From DDH964 sp963806685 (lineage in GTDB: Bacteria > Desulfobacterota > Desulfuromonadia > Desulfuromonadales > DDH964), in contig CAWDZB010000006.1 of assembly GCA_963806685.1 (NCBI GenBank), forward strand, positions 62,001-126,000: a stretch of DNA of 64,000 nucleotides, written 5' to 3'. Of this stretch, positions 18,391 to 27,032 are shown piece after piece. The stretch's first letter is position 1; each line of letters begins with the position of its first letter. Made by a program: the position numbers and the translations under genes. Below the pieces are notes generated by a model. The model was not told the origin of the DNA. It made no database searches and saw nothing but the letters and a program-made list of their open reading frames with translations.

Positions 18391-18918
18391 TCAGGCGAAG
18401 CGCTCCTCAAAGGCCAGCAGCCAATGTTTGGTCGCCACCCCGGAGGCACCAGAGTAACCGGTCAGTGCCCCGCTGGCGCCGACCACCCGGTGGCAGGGAA
18501 CGACAAGCGGCAGGGGGTTTCCGGCCATCACCCGGCCGACGGCGCGTGCCGCCCCGGGGTGCCCGGCACGATCCGCCAGTTCGCCGTAGCTAACGGTCGC
18601 CCCCGCCGGTACCTGGCACAGCGCCGCCAGCACGTCCCGGGCAAAGGGGGTGAGTCCCCCCAGGTCGAGGGGAAGGTCGAAGCGGCGGCGGCGGCCGGCG
18701 AAAAAATCCTGCAGCTGGGAAAGCGCCATTGCACAAGCCCCCTCCCCGTCTTCTCGGAGCCCCGGGTAACGATTCGCCAACCGGTTGCGAACCGCCTCCT
18801 CCGTCGCTTCGAAGACGATCTCTAATACACCCCGGGGACCGGCTACCACCCCCAGCCAGCCGGCCGGAGTAGCGCCGACCCGAAAAGCCGTGGCCTGCTC
18901 GGCCGCTTTGCGTCTCAT
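18391..18918 (-). CDS. ogt: Methylated-DNA-[protein]-cysteine S-methyltransferase
   Basis: Suicide DNA-repair protein that removes alkyl groups from O6-alkylguanine. The 175-residue protein carries the active-site PCHRV in NPLPLVVPCHRVVGASG, the helix-turn-helix segment GATVSYGELADRAGHPGAARAVG and the C-terminal YSGASGVATKHWLLAFE. The N-terminal domain is short and lacks the Ada regulatory region. The ATG at 18918 overlaps the murJ stop as ATGA and has GGAGGAGG just upstream, so it is translationally coupled to murJ. Confidence 0.94.
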   Translation of the reverse strand: MRRKAAEQATAFRVGATPAGWLGVVAGPRGVLEIVFEATEEAVRNRLANRYPGLREDGEGACAMALSQLQDFFAGRRRRFDLPLDLGGLTPFARDVLAALCQVPAGATVSYGELADRAGHPGAARAVGRVMAGNPLPLVVPCHRVVGASGALTGYSGASGVATKHWLLAFEERFA

Positions 18919-20489
18919 TTCCTCCTCCTGCGTAGTTTGTCGACCAATAATACCATGACCCGGTCGGCTTCGGGTACCCGGCACAGGAAGCAGCCACCGC
19001 CGTAAACCAGCAGCCCGGCACCGATCGCCGCCGCAAGGATAGCCCCCTTGGCGATACGCAATCCCGGCGCCGCCCAGTCGCCCAGGCCGAGCAGCAGGTA
19101 GACCACACCGGCCATCGCCAGCAGCGGAACCACGGTACGCAGCACGGAACGACCGACCGACATCAGGCCGAGATGGCCGATCTTGCGGCGCAGCGCCCAG
19201 ATCAGCAGCAGGCTGTTGAAGACAGCCGAGAGGGTCAGGGCCAGGGCCAGCCCGGCATGCCTGAGCGGTCCCATTAGCGCCAGTCCAAGGCCGGCATTGA
19301 CGAGCAGCGTCCAGAGGGAAATCCAGACCGGCGTGCGCGTATCTTTCATGGCGTAGAAAGTCGGCACCACCACCCGGCTGATGCCGACGAAGAGCAGCCC
19401 GGGCGCATAGGCGCAAAGGGCCAGGGCGGTTTGCTGCACATCGTGGAAGGAAAAGGCGCCGCCCATGAAAAAGAGGCTGAAAATCGGGGTGGCGCAAAGG
19501 AGCAGGCCGACCACCGCCGGCAGGATCACCAGACTCAGCAGCACCAGCGCAAAGCGCAGCGACTCCTTGAGCCCCTCGCGGTCGCCGAGCGATGCCTGGC
19601 GGCTCATCGCCGGCAGCACCGCCTGGGCGAGGGAAACGATGAAAATCCCCTGGGGAAATTCGAAGAGACGCTGGCCGTAGTAGAGGTAGGAGACGCTCCC
19701 CTGGGGGAGGAAGGAGGCAAGGAGCCGGGTGACAAGGACATTGATCTGGTAAATGGCGACCCCGAAGAGTCCCGGCACCATCAATCGCGCGACCCTGCGC
19801 ACCGCCGGGTGGCCGAAGTGGAAATCGGGGCGCAGCGACAACTGGTAACGCCTGAGCATCGGCAGCTGCAGCAGCAGTTGTAGCAGCCCACCAATCAGGA
19901 CGCCGATCGCCAGGGCCATGATCGGTACCTGGAAATAGGGCGCCAACAGCAGTGCGCAGAGGATCATCGCCAAGTTGAGGAGCAGCGGGGAGAGGGAAGG
20001 CAGAAAGTAGTGGCCGAAGACGTTGAGCACCCCGGTCAGCAGGGCGAGCAGGCTGGCAAACAGAATGTATGGGAACATCACCCGGTTGAGGGTGTCGGTC
20101 AGCGCCAGCTTCCCCGCTACGCTGCCGAAGCCGTAGCCGATCATCTTCACCACCAGTGGCGAGCAGAAGATACCGACCACCACCACGGCCACCATCACCA
20201 GGGTCAGCAGCGTCCAGCAGATGGCGGCAACGCGCCGGGCCTCGTCCTCCCCCTGCTTGTGAAGCACGTCGGAGAAGGTCGGGACGAAGGCGGCGGTCAG
20301 CGACCCCTCCGCGAAGAAACGGCGCAGAAGATTGGGAATGGTGAAGGCCATGAAGAAGGCATCGGTGCCGAAGCCGGCCCCGAACAGGGACGCCACCACC
20401 ATATCGCGCACCAGACCGGCGATCCGGCTCAGCCCCGTCGCTAGTCCCATGACTCCGGTGGCCCGGGTGATCTGTGCCTTTTCCGACAT
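18915..20489 (-). CDS. murJ: Lipid II flippase MurJ (MviN)
   Basis: Polytopic inner-membrane protein that flips the peptidoglycan precursor lipid II. The 524 residues show the N-terminal signature GLATGLSRIAGLVRDMVVAS, FGTDAFFMAFTIPNLLRRFFAEGSLTAAFVP, and about 14 hydrophobic segments to the C-terminus. The ATG at 20489 (MSEKAQI) is chosen because AAGGA lies 5 nt upstream; an in-frame start at 20519 lacks such a site. It overlaps ogt downstream by 4 nt and is divergent from rpsT, the conserved arrangement seen in many proteobacteria. Confidence 0.94.
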   Translation of the reverse strand: MSEKAQITRATGVMGLATGLSRIAGLVRDMVVASLFGAGFGTDAFFMAFTIPNLLRRFFAEGSLTAAFVPTFSDVLHKQGEDEARRVAAICWTLLTLVMVAVVVVGIFCSPLVVKMIGYGFGSVAGKLALTDTLNRVMFPYILFASLLALLTGVLNVFGHYFLPSLSPLLLNLAMILCALLLAPYFQVPIMALAIGVLIGGLLQLLLQLPMLRRYQLSLRPDFHFGHPAVRRVARLMVPGLFGVAIYQINVLVTRLLASFLPQGSVSYLYYGQRLFEFPQGIFIVSLAQAVLPAMSRQASLGDREGLKESLRFALVLLSLVILPAVVGLLLCATPIFSLFFMGGAFSFHDVQQTALALCAYAPGLLFVGISRVVVPTFYAMKDTRTPVWISLWTLLVNAGLGLALMGPLRHAGLALALTLSAVFNSLLLIWALRRKIGHLGLMSVGRSVLRTVVPLLAMAGVVYLLLGLGDWAAPGLRIAKGAILAAAIGAGLLVYGGGCFLCRVPEADRVMVLLVDKLRRRRK

Positions 20490-20620
20490 GTCGTCCTTAT
20501 TCCTCTTCAGACTCTCCAAAACCTCGAAGTAGTTGGATTATTTTTATTTAATTCACTGTAGACAGGAGTTAAGCTACCGGGAATAAATGGTTTATCAATA
20601 CGAATTGGAATTTTTTTAAC

Positions 20621-20649
20621 TTGACTGACGCTCTTGGCGGTGTTATAAA
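20621..20649 (+). promoter_or_regulatory. Sigma-70 promoter of rpsT
   Basis: TTGACT (20621-20626) and TATAAA (20644-20649) are separated by 17 nt in an AT-rich stretch, about 60 nt before the rpsT start. Confidence 0.75.
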
Positions 20650-20709
20650 TCACCACCAGCAAACAGAGTCAGCATACGAATTCTCACCACACCGTTGGAG
20701 GATAGGACC

Positions 20710-20973
20710 TTGGCCAATCACAAGTCCGCGATCAAACGCAACAAGCAGAACGCCGTCCGCGCCGCCCGCAATACCCACGTCCGCTCGACCATGCGCACCT
20801 TCGTCAAGCAGGTCCGCAGCGCTGTCGCCGAAGGCGACACCGCCGGTGCCCAGGCCGCCCTGGAGCGCGCTGTGCCGTTCATCGACAAGGCCGCCAGCAA
20901 GGGGATCATCCACAAGGCAACTGCCAGCCGCAAGATTTCCCGGCTGAGCAAGCTGGTTAACAGCCTCGCCTGA
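20710..20973 (+). CDS. rpsT: 30S ribosomal protein S20
   Basis: Small basic protein that binds 16S rRNA early in 30S assembly. The 87 residues (ANHKSAIKRNKQNAVRAARN...RKISRLSKLVNSLA) match S20. Translation starts at UUG 20710, with GGAGG 8 nt upstream; a start at 20695 would overlap the Shine-Dalgarno site. Escherichia coli rpsT also uses UUG and is autoregulated at translation, so similar control is plausible here. It stands alone between a good promoter and a strong terminator. Confidence 0.96.
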   Translation: MANHKSAIKRNKQNAVRAARNTHVRSTMRTFVKQVRSAVAEGDTAGAQAALERAVPFIDKAASKGIIHKATASRKISRLSKLVNSLA

Positions 20974-20999
20974 GTTCCGATTTCCAGAGCAAGCTTCGA

Positions 21000-21025
21000 G
21001 GGGCCGCCACCGCGGCCCCTTTTTT
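21000..21025 (+). terminator. Intrinsic terminator of rpsT
   Basis: GGGGCCGC and GCGGCCCC form an 8-bp GC stem with loop CACC, followed by six T. Confidence 0.92.
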
Positions 21026-21155
21026 GTCCGGAAGGGAGTCGAAGGGGCGCGGATTTGCCTATCGCCATCAAGGGCGCCAAGCACAAAGCCGCTCCCCCGG
21101 GGTTTTTCGGGATGAGCGTCCGAAACCCGCTGGGCAATCCCAGACCGATAGCGGC

Positions 21156-22154
21156 TTACGGCCTCGGTCCTGCAATCTCCAGAATCAACTTCTCCAGTAA
21201 CGGCGCGGGATGAGCGCCGCTCGACTTGAGGGCGAGATCAGTATCGAGGAAGAGCTCAAAGGCGCGCCGGAAGCGAGGCGAGGAGAAACGCCGCGCCTGA
21301 CGGACCAGGCTGTCGACGAAGTAGGGATTGACCCCGACCCGGCGGGCCACCTCACCGGAACCGGCCCCCTGGTCGAGCAGCTCGCGGGTCTGCCACAGCT
21401 GCCGGAAGTGGCGCACGATCAGGTTAAGAACCAGAAGCGGCGCCTGACCGTCGGCTAGCAGCCGTCCAAGGAGGCGCAGCGCTTCGCCGCTGTCGCCGTT
21501 GCCAAGGGCGTTGGTCAGCTCGAAGATACTGTCTACGCGGCTGTCGGAAACCACCGCGGCAACGTCGTCAACGTCGGCCAGGTCCCGTTCGCCGAGATAG
21601 GCGAAGAGTTTTCCCAGCTCCCCCACCACTTCCTGCAGATCGCTGCCTACCCGGCGGCAGAAGAGTGCCAGGGCGTCCTCGGTCATCGACCGATTGGCGT
21701 CGCGCAGCCGGTCGCGGACGAAGCCCGGGATCTGGTTGTCGTAGAGACGTTTGAATTCGAGCAGTCCGCCCGCCTTCTTGAAAGCCTGGAAAAACTTGCG
21801 GCGGGCATCGACCTTGGCGCAGACCAGCAGCAGCACCGACTCCTGCAGGGGGGCGTGCAGATAGTCGAGAAGACCATCCTGCTCGGCAGCCGGCAGCTCG
21901 TGGGCGTTTTTGACCAGCACCAGTCGCCGCGGCGCAAAGACCGGCAGGGTGAGCAGCGCATCAAGGAGCGTCGCGGCCTTCGCCTCCTTCCCCTGGAACT
22001 GCTGGAAATTGAAGTCACGGGCGTCCTCGGGAACGGCGGCGGCCAGTACCTGCCGCCAGGCCTGCTCGACCAGGTAACTCTCTTCGCCGCACACGCAAAG
22101 CAACGATGGAATGCGTTGTTCGGCAATAGCCCGTTGCAGTTCCGCAGGGGTCAT
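21156..22154 (-). CDS. holA: DNA polymerase III delta subunit
   Basis: Clamp-loader subunit that opens the beta sliding clamp. The 332-residue protein has the family N-terminus (SLLCVCGEESYLVEQAWRQV), LPVFAPRRLVLVKNAHELP, and the helical collar at the C-terminus (LVLNLIVRHFRQLWQTRELLDQG). As expected for delta, there is no functional P-loop. It follows lptE by 21 nt in the leuS-lptE-holA order common in Gram-negative bacteria. Confidence 0.93.
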   Translation of the reverse strand: MTPAELQRAIAEQRIPSLLCVCGEESYLVEQAWRQVLAAAVPEDARDFNFQQFQGKEAKAATLLDALLTLPVFAPRRLVLVKNAHELPAAEQDGLLDYLHAPLQESVLLLVCAKVDARRKFFQAFKKAGGLLEFKRLYDNQIPGFVRDRLRDANRSMTEDALALFCRRVGSDLQEVVGELGKLFAYLGERDLADVDDVAAVVSDSRVDSIFELTNALGNGDSGEALRLLGRLLADGQAPLLVLNLIVRHFRQLWQTRELLDQGAGSGEVARRVGVNPYFVDSLVRQARRFSSPRFRRAFELFLDTDLALKSSGAHPAPLLEKLILEIAGPRP

Positions 22155-22175
22155 GGCTTCCCGTTTACCGGCACC

Positions 22176-22682
22176 TCAGAAGTTGTCCGTGAGGTGAAAA
22201 TAGAACTCCTCAGCCAGGCGCTCGGCGATGCTGTTGATGGCTACCGCCTCCTCGTCCTCCTGCCGCCCCTTATCGAGGCTTCCGGGATATTCCTCGCTCC
22301 AGGTCAGTGTCCCCTTCCACAACACCCGTCCGTCCTCCTGGCGACGCAACTCCCCAGCGGCCTTGATCTGGGCGCGGTACTCAAGGACGTTATCCTTGGC
22401 ATCGAAGGAGACCGGGACGCTGCGATAGTCGACCACGGTGCCGGAGAAGACCGCATCGGCCTGGGCCGGGTTTTCCACCAGCCGCCAGCGCTGGGTGCGC
22501 AGAAAGCGCTGAGTAACGGCGTTGGTAAGGACGTTCTCCAGAAAGGGCTCGTAGGTCTGATTAACGAAGAGCTGCACCTGCAGGGCGCTCACCTGGCCGA
22601 GGCTCTCCCCCTGCCCCGGCCGATGATAGCCGCAGCCAGCCAGCAGCAGAACGCAAAGGAGAAGCCAGCTTAAACGCTTCAT
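22176..22682 (-). CDS. lptE: LPS-assembly lipoprotein LptE
   Basis: Outer-membrane lipoprotein that plugs LptD and helps insert lipopolysaccharide. The 168-residue protein starts MKRLSWLLLCVLLLAGCGYH, a signal peptide with lipobox LAGC (Cys17) and the GCGYH start typical of LptE. The segment LFVNQTYEPFLENVLTNAVTQRFL resembles the conserved core. Sequence conservation in this family is low, so the call leans on the lipobox, the size and the conserved position. Its ATG overlaps the leuS stop by 4 nt. Confidence 0.88.
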   Translation of the reverse strand: MKRLSWLLLCVLLLAGCGYHRPGQGESLGQVSALQVQLFVNQTYEPFLENVLTNAVTQRFLRTQRWRLVENPAQADAVFSGTVVDYRSVPVSFDAKDNVLEYRAQIKAAGELRRQEDGRVLWKGTLTWSEEYPGSLDKGRQEDEEAVAINSIAERLAEEFYFHLTDNF

Positions 22683-25234
22683 CCGGCCACCACGTTGACC
22701 AGGCGGCCGGGAACCACGACCACCTTGCGCACCGTCGCTCCTTCGAGGAAGCGGGCGACGTTCGGCTCAGCGAGGGCTGCGGCGCGGACCGTCGCCTCGT
22801 CAGCATCGGCAGCCACCGTGACCTTGCCGCGCACCTTGCCATTGACCTGGACGATGATGGTCCGCTCGTCCTCGATCAGCGCCGCCGCCTCCCAACTCGG
22901 CCAGCCGGCCGCATCGAGGCCGTCGGCGTGGCCCATGACCGCCCAGAGCTCCTCGGCGATATGGGGAACGAAGGGGGCCAGCAGCCGCACTACGCTCTCC
23001 AGCGCCTCGCGCAGCACTTCAGGATGCTCGTTCTTGCCCTCGAAAGCGTAGATCGCGTTGACCAGTTCCATCACCGCGGCGATGGCGGTGTTGAAGTGAA
23101 ACCGGCCGTCGATATCCTCGGTGACCTTCTTGATCGTGCGGTGCACCTGACGGCGCAGTTCCCGCCCTGCTCCGTCGGCTGTGGTCGCCGGCACGGCGCC
23201 CTGGATGGCCGCGAGGTTGTCGAAGACCCCGCGCCAGACCCGGCCGAGGAACCGATAGCACCCTTCCACCCCCGCCTCGTTCCACTCCAGGTCCTTTTCC
23301 GGCGGTGCGGCGAAAAGAGAGAAGAGTCGGGCGGTGTCGGCCCCGTAGCGCTTGATCAGGTGGTCGGGATCGACGACGTTCTTTTTAGACTTGCTCATCT
23401 TCTCGGTGCGGCCTACCGCCGCCGACTTGCCGCACTTGCCGCAGTTGCCGTCGACCACCTCTTCCGGGTAGAGCCAGCCGTGGGTCGGGCAGGAGCGGGT
23501 CTCCATGCAGACCATCCCCTGGGTGAGTAGGTTGGAGAACGGCTCGTCGACCTGCATCATCCCAAGATCGCGCAGGACCTTGGTGAAAAAGCGGGCGTAG
23601 AGCAGGTGCATGACGGCGTGCTCGATGCCGCCGATGTACTGGTCGACGGGGAGCCAGTACTCGGCCGCGGCCTTGTCGAGCGGCCCACCGGCAAAACCGG
23701 GGCAGGCATAGCGGGCAAAGTACCAGGAACTCTCGACGAAGGTGTCGAAAGTGTCGGTCTCGCGGCGGGCCGTGCCGCCGCAGCAGGGGCAGTCGACATC
23801 GAGAAAGGAGGCCGACTTGGCCAGCGGACTTCCCCCCTCGCCGGTGAATTCGACGTCGGTCGGCAGCACCACCGGCAGATCCGTCTCCGGCACCGGCACC
23901 ACCCCGCAGGTGTCGCAGTAGATGACCGGAATCGGCGTCCCCCAGTAGCGCTGGCGGGAGACCCCCCAGTCGCGCAGCCGCCAGTTGACGCTCTTGTGGC
24001 CGATTCCCTCGGCGGCCAGGTAGTCGGCGATCGCCTCCTTGGCCGCCTCGTTGTCGAGTCCGTCGAAGCGCCCCGAGTTGACCAGCGCCCCCGGCCCGGT
24101 CCAGGCTTCGGCCATGGTCGCCGGATCGAGGGTGTCGCCGGCGGGCTGGATGACCACCTTGAGCGGCAGGTCGTACTTGCGGGCGAACTCGAAATCGCGC
24201 TGGTCGTGGGTCGGCACCGCCATTACCGCCCCGGTACCGTAATCCATCAGCACGAAGTTGCCCAGATAAACCGGCATTTGCCAGCCGGTGACCGGATTGA
24301 CGCAGTAGGCGCCAGTGAAAACCCCTTCCTTTTCGAAATCGTCGCTGGTGCGCCGCGCCTTGTCCTGTTTGCGGACCTTGGCGATGAACGCCTCCACCGC
24401 CGGACGCTGCTCGGCGCTGGCCAGTTCCAGGGCCAGTGGGTGCTCGGGAGCGAGGCTCATGAAGGTCGCCCCGAACAGGGTGTCCTGGCGGGTGGTGAAG
24501 ACCTTGATCGCCTGCTTACGGCCGGCGAGCGGGAAGTCAATCTCGCAGCCGGTACTCCTGCCGATCCAGTTGCGTTGCATGGTCAGGACCGGCTCCGGCC
24601 AGCCCGGCAGGTTCCAGGTTTCGGCGAGCAGTTCTTCGGCATAGTCGGTGATGCGAAAGAACCACTGCTCGAGCTCCTTGGCCATCACTTCGCTGTCGCA
24701 GCGCCAGCAGCAGTTGTCCTCCACCTGTTCGTTGGCGAGGACCGTCTGGCAGGAGGGACACCAGTTGACGGTCGAGCTTTTCTTGTAGGCCAGCCCCTTC
24801 TCCAGCATGCGCAGAAAGATCAGCTGCTCCCACTTGTAGTAGTCAACGTCGCAGGTCGCCAACTCCCGGGACCAGTCGTAAGAGAGGCCCATCTTCTTGA
24901 TCTGGGAGCGCATGTTGGCGATGTTCTCGTAAGTCCACTTCGCCGGATGGGTGCCGTGCTGGATGGCGGCGTTCTCCGCCGGCATCCCGAAGGCATCCCA
25001 CCCCATCGGATGGAGAACGTTGTATCCCTGGAGGCGCTTGAAGCGGGCAACCACGTCGCCGATCGAGTAGTTGCGAACGTGCCCCATATGAATCCGGCCG
25101 GAGGGGTAGGGAAACATCTCCAGCAGGTAGAATTTGCGCTTTGCCGGGTCCTCGCCGACCCGGAAGGTCCCACGCTCCTCCCAGAACTGCTGCCAACGGG
25201 CCTCGATCTCGGCGGGGTTGTAACGTTCTTGCAT
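22679..25234 (-). CDS. leuS: Leucyl-tRNA synthetase
   Basis: Class I synthetase that charges tRNA-Leu. The 851-residue protein has the HIGH motif as HMGH in FPYPSGRIHMGHVRNYSIGD, a zinc region (CPSCQTVLANEQVEDNCCWRC), a CP1 editing domain with TRQDTLFGATF, and KMSKS in EKMSKSKKNVVDP. The anticodon-binding domain and a short C-terminal extension (IIVQVNGKVRGK) complete it. All parts are intact. It is the first gene of the leuS-lptE-holA group. Confidence 0.97.
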   Translation of the reverse strand: MQERYNPAEIEARWQQFWEERGTFRVGEDPAKRKFYLLEMFPYPSGRIHMGHVRNYSIGDVVARFKRLQGYNVLHPMGWDAFGMPAENAAIQHGTHPAKWTYENIANMRSQIKKMGLSYDWSRELATCDVDYYKWEQLIFLRMLEKGLAYKKSSTVNWCPSCQTVLANEQVEDNCCWRCDSEVMAKELEQWFFRITDYAEELLAETWNLPGWPEPVLTMQRNWIGRSTGCEIDFPLAGRKQAIKVFTTRQDTLFGATFMSLAPEHPLALELASAEQRPAVEAFIAKVRKQDKARRTSDDFEKEGVFTGAYCVNPVTGWQMPVYLGNFVLMDYGTGAVMAVPTHDQRDFEFARKYDLPLKVVIQPAGDTLDPATMAEAWTGPGALVNSGRFDGLDNEAAKEAIADYLAAEGIGHKSVNWRLRDWGVSRQRYWGTPIPVIYCDTCGVVPVPETDLPVVLPTDVEFTGEGGSPLAKSASFLDVDCPCCGGTARRETDTFDTFVESSWYFARYACPGFAGGPLDKAAAEYWLPVDQYIGGIEHAVMHLLYARFFTKVLRDLGMMQVDEPFSNLLTQGMVCMETRSCPTHGWLYPEEVVDGNCGKCGKSAAVGRTEKMSKSKKNVVDPDHLIKRYGADTARLFSLFAAPPEKDLEWNEAGVEGCYRFLGRVWRGVFDNLAAIQGAVPATTADGAGRELRRQVHRTIKKVTEDIDGRFHFNTAIAAVMELVNAIYAFEGKNEHPEVLREALESVVRLLAPFVPHIAEELWAVMGHADGLDAAGWPSWEAAALIEDERTIIVQVNGKVRGKVTVAADADEATVRAAALAEPNVARFLEGATVRKVVVVPGRLVNVVAG

Positions 25235-25275
25235 AGCGCCTCCGTAACCTGGTGGCTACCCGGTTACAAACAGGA

Positions 25276-25295
25276 ATACCGGCCGGTGCCGGTAT
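25276..25295 (-). terminator. Possible terminator/hairpin after infA
   Basis: ATACCGGC and GCCGGTAT form a perfect 8-bp stem with a 4-nt loop in the gap between infA and leuS. Only a weak T-run follows on the minus strand (CCTGTTTG). Confidence 0.35.
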
Positions 25296-25382
25296 CTTGG
25301 GGTCAGTAATGCGCAGGCATGGGCGGCAGGCCGAGCCCGGACCACCACCTGCCGGGGTGGACCAAGGGGAGCCGCACCACAG

Positions 25383-25601
25383 TTACTTTTCGCGATAGGT
25401 GATGCGGCCGCGGGTCAGGTCGTAGGGGGAGAGTTCGACGGTTACCCGGTCACCGGGAAGGATGCGGATGTAGAACTTGCGCATCTTGCCGGAGATGTGG
25501 GCCAGCACGATATGGCCATTGTCGAGCTTGACGCGGAACATGGCATTGGGCAACGGTTCGATAACCGAGCCTTCGACTTCGATCGCTTCTTCCTTGGCCA
25601 A
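25383..25601 (-). CDS. infA: Translation initiation factor IF-1
   Basis: An OB-fold protein that occupies the ribosomal A site during initiation. The 72-residue product (AKEEAIEVEGSVIEPLPNAM...DLTRGRITYREK) has the length of Escherichia coli IF-1. The start is UUG at 25601, with GGAGGT a few nt upstream. The open frame runs 18 codons further, but that part is unlike IF-1. It lies 111 nt after the last gene of the chemosensory cluster on the same strand. Confidence 0.95.
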   Translation of the reverse strand: MAKEEAIEVEGSVIEPLPNAMFRVKLDNGHIVLAHISGKMRKFYIRILPGDRVTVELSPYDLTRGRITYREK

Positions 25602-25712
25602 AGGGACCTCCTTGCAGGCAATGGACCTGTCCGGTGCATCCGGGCAGGCGGACATTAGACATGATGCCGGCCATCCTTGTCAAGCGGCTACAGGCCGCCG
25701 GACCCGCCTGGC

Positions 25713-26093
25713 TCAGCCGGTGATATTAAGCAGATTCTTGGCCACATCGATGATGCGGACCGTCTGGATAGGTTTGGTGATGTAGTCGTTGGCGCCGATG
25801 GCCAAGGCCCGCTCCCGGTCTTCGTTGGCCCCCTCGGTGGTGATGATCACGATCGGCACCGCCTTGTAACCCGGGTCATTGCGGGCCAGGCTCACCAGCT
25901 TGAGGCCGTCCATGATCGGCATGTTGATATCGGTGAAGATCAGGTCGAACTTGTCGCTGGAGAGCTTCTTCAGGCCGTCGACACCGTCGTTGGCTTCGAC
26001 GATGGACAGCCCGCGGATTCGCTTGAGGGCGAAAACGATTAGCTGGCGCATGGTCGGTGAGTCTTCGACTACCAGAACTTTATAGGTGGACAT
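25713..26093 (-). CDS. CheY-like single-domain response regulator
   Basis: A receiver domain only, 126 residues, phosphorylated on Asp55 (FTDINMPIMDG), with acidic Glu10-Asp11, Thr in IITTEGA and Lys in ITKPIQ all present. It has no output domain, so it should act by binding a partner, as CheY does. It is the last gene of the chemosensory operon, 19 nt after the GAF protein, and resembles the other stand-alone regulator at 36505-36885. CheA at 34421-36508 is the probable kinase. Confidence 0.9.
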   Translation of the reverse strand: MSTYKVLVVEDSPTMRQLIVFALKRIRGLSIVEANDGVDGLKKLSSDKFDLIFTDINMPIMDGLKLVSLARNDPGYKAVPIVIITTEGANEDRERALAIGANDYITKPIQTVRIIDVAKNLLNITG

Positions 26094-26112
26094 TGCAATC
26101 CCTCCGCGACAA

Positions 26113-26943
26113 TTACTTGGTCATCAGGTCAATGAAACCCTGGATAGTGGACAGCTTGCGCTCCGACTCGGAATAGAGCTTGGACGAGAAGATCGCGGTA
26201 GCGGCATGTCCGGCCAGCAGGGTAAAGAGCTCAAAGTCAACTTCGGCAAAACGGCTCTTTTGTTCGAGAAGCTTATAGATGACAATGACACCGATCACAT
26301 GCTCCTTGATCTTGAGCGGGATGCAGACGATCGGGTGGGTAAAATCGCGTTGGTAGTTCTCCAAATCGTCGATGAAGTAGTTCTCGCCGGTCTTGGCCAT
26401 CTGGCCGATGATCCCCTGCCCCAGCTCGACCGACGGTAGGGTATGCTGATCGAGACCTTCGCTGGCCATGGTGGTCAGCCGGTTGGTCTTTTCGTCGAGC
26501 AGCATGATGCCGAATTCCTCGGCGCCGATCAGGTTGATGATGATCTCGATGATAACCTGCAGCACTTCTCGGAAATCAAGGGTCGAATGGAGCTGGAAGG
26601 AGGCAATGTAGAGGTTGGCCAGCATGTTGTTTTCGTTTTCAATATCGACGTAGCGATTGGCGAAATCCTGGTTCTCCGCTTCAACATGCTTGATCCGGTC
26701 GAGAATCTCCTGCTTCTCCTGCTCGAGTTCATCGACCCGGTTGCGCAGGTGGTCGAGTTCGGGATCCACGCCGGCCTCTTCCTGGCGCAGGCGCGCCCCC
26801 TCCTCCAGTTGCAGGAGCTGGTACCGCAGGCGCTCGTTCTCCTTGAGCAGATCCTGGGTGAACTCGGCACCCTTCTTGAAGATCTGCAGGAATTCTTCGC
26901 CCCGCTTGACGCTCAGGCCCTTATCCTCATCCCGTTCGGACAT
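26113..26943 (-). CDS. Coiled-coil GAF-domain protein
   Basis: A 276-residue soluble protein. Residues about 15-95 are rich in Glu, Lys, Leu and Arg heptads (FTQDLLKENERLRYQLLQLEE, HLRNRVDELEQEKQEILDRI) and should form a long coiled coil. Residues about 110-265 form a GAF-like sensor domain (ALIASFQLHSTLDF-like start, EFGIMLLDEKTNRLTTMAS, IVCIPLKIKEHVIGVIVIY). No kinase or output domain follows. The ATG at 26943 has GAGGAG 7 nt upstream. Such a protein could bind a small ligand and signal within the adjacent Che pathway, but no direct evidence exists. Confidence 0.8.
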   Translation of the reverse strand: MSERDEDKGLSVKRGEEFLQIFKKGAEFTQDLLKENERLRYQLLQLEEGARLRQEEAGVDPELDHLRNRVDELEQEKQEILDRIKHVEAENQDFANRYVDIENENNMLANLYIASFQLHSTLDFREVLQVIIEIIINLIGAEEFGIMLLDEKTNRLTTMASEGLDQHTLPSVELGQGIIGQMAKTGENYFIDDLENYQRDFTHPIVCIPLKIKEHVIGVIVIYKLLEQKSRFAEVDFELFTLLAGHAATAIFSSKLYSESERKLSTIQGFIDLMTK

Positions 26944-27032
26944 CCCGGTTCTCCTCACATGCACGGAAGACTGACAACAGCGGCAATCCTAACAGCCCCA
27001 TGAAAAAATATCCACTATTTCATGCCTTCCGG

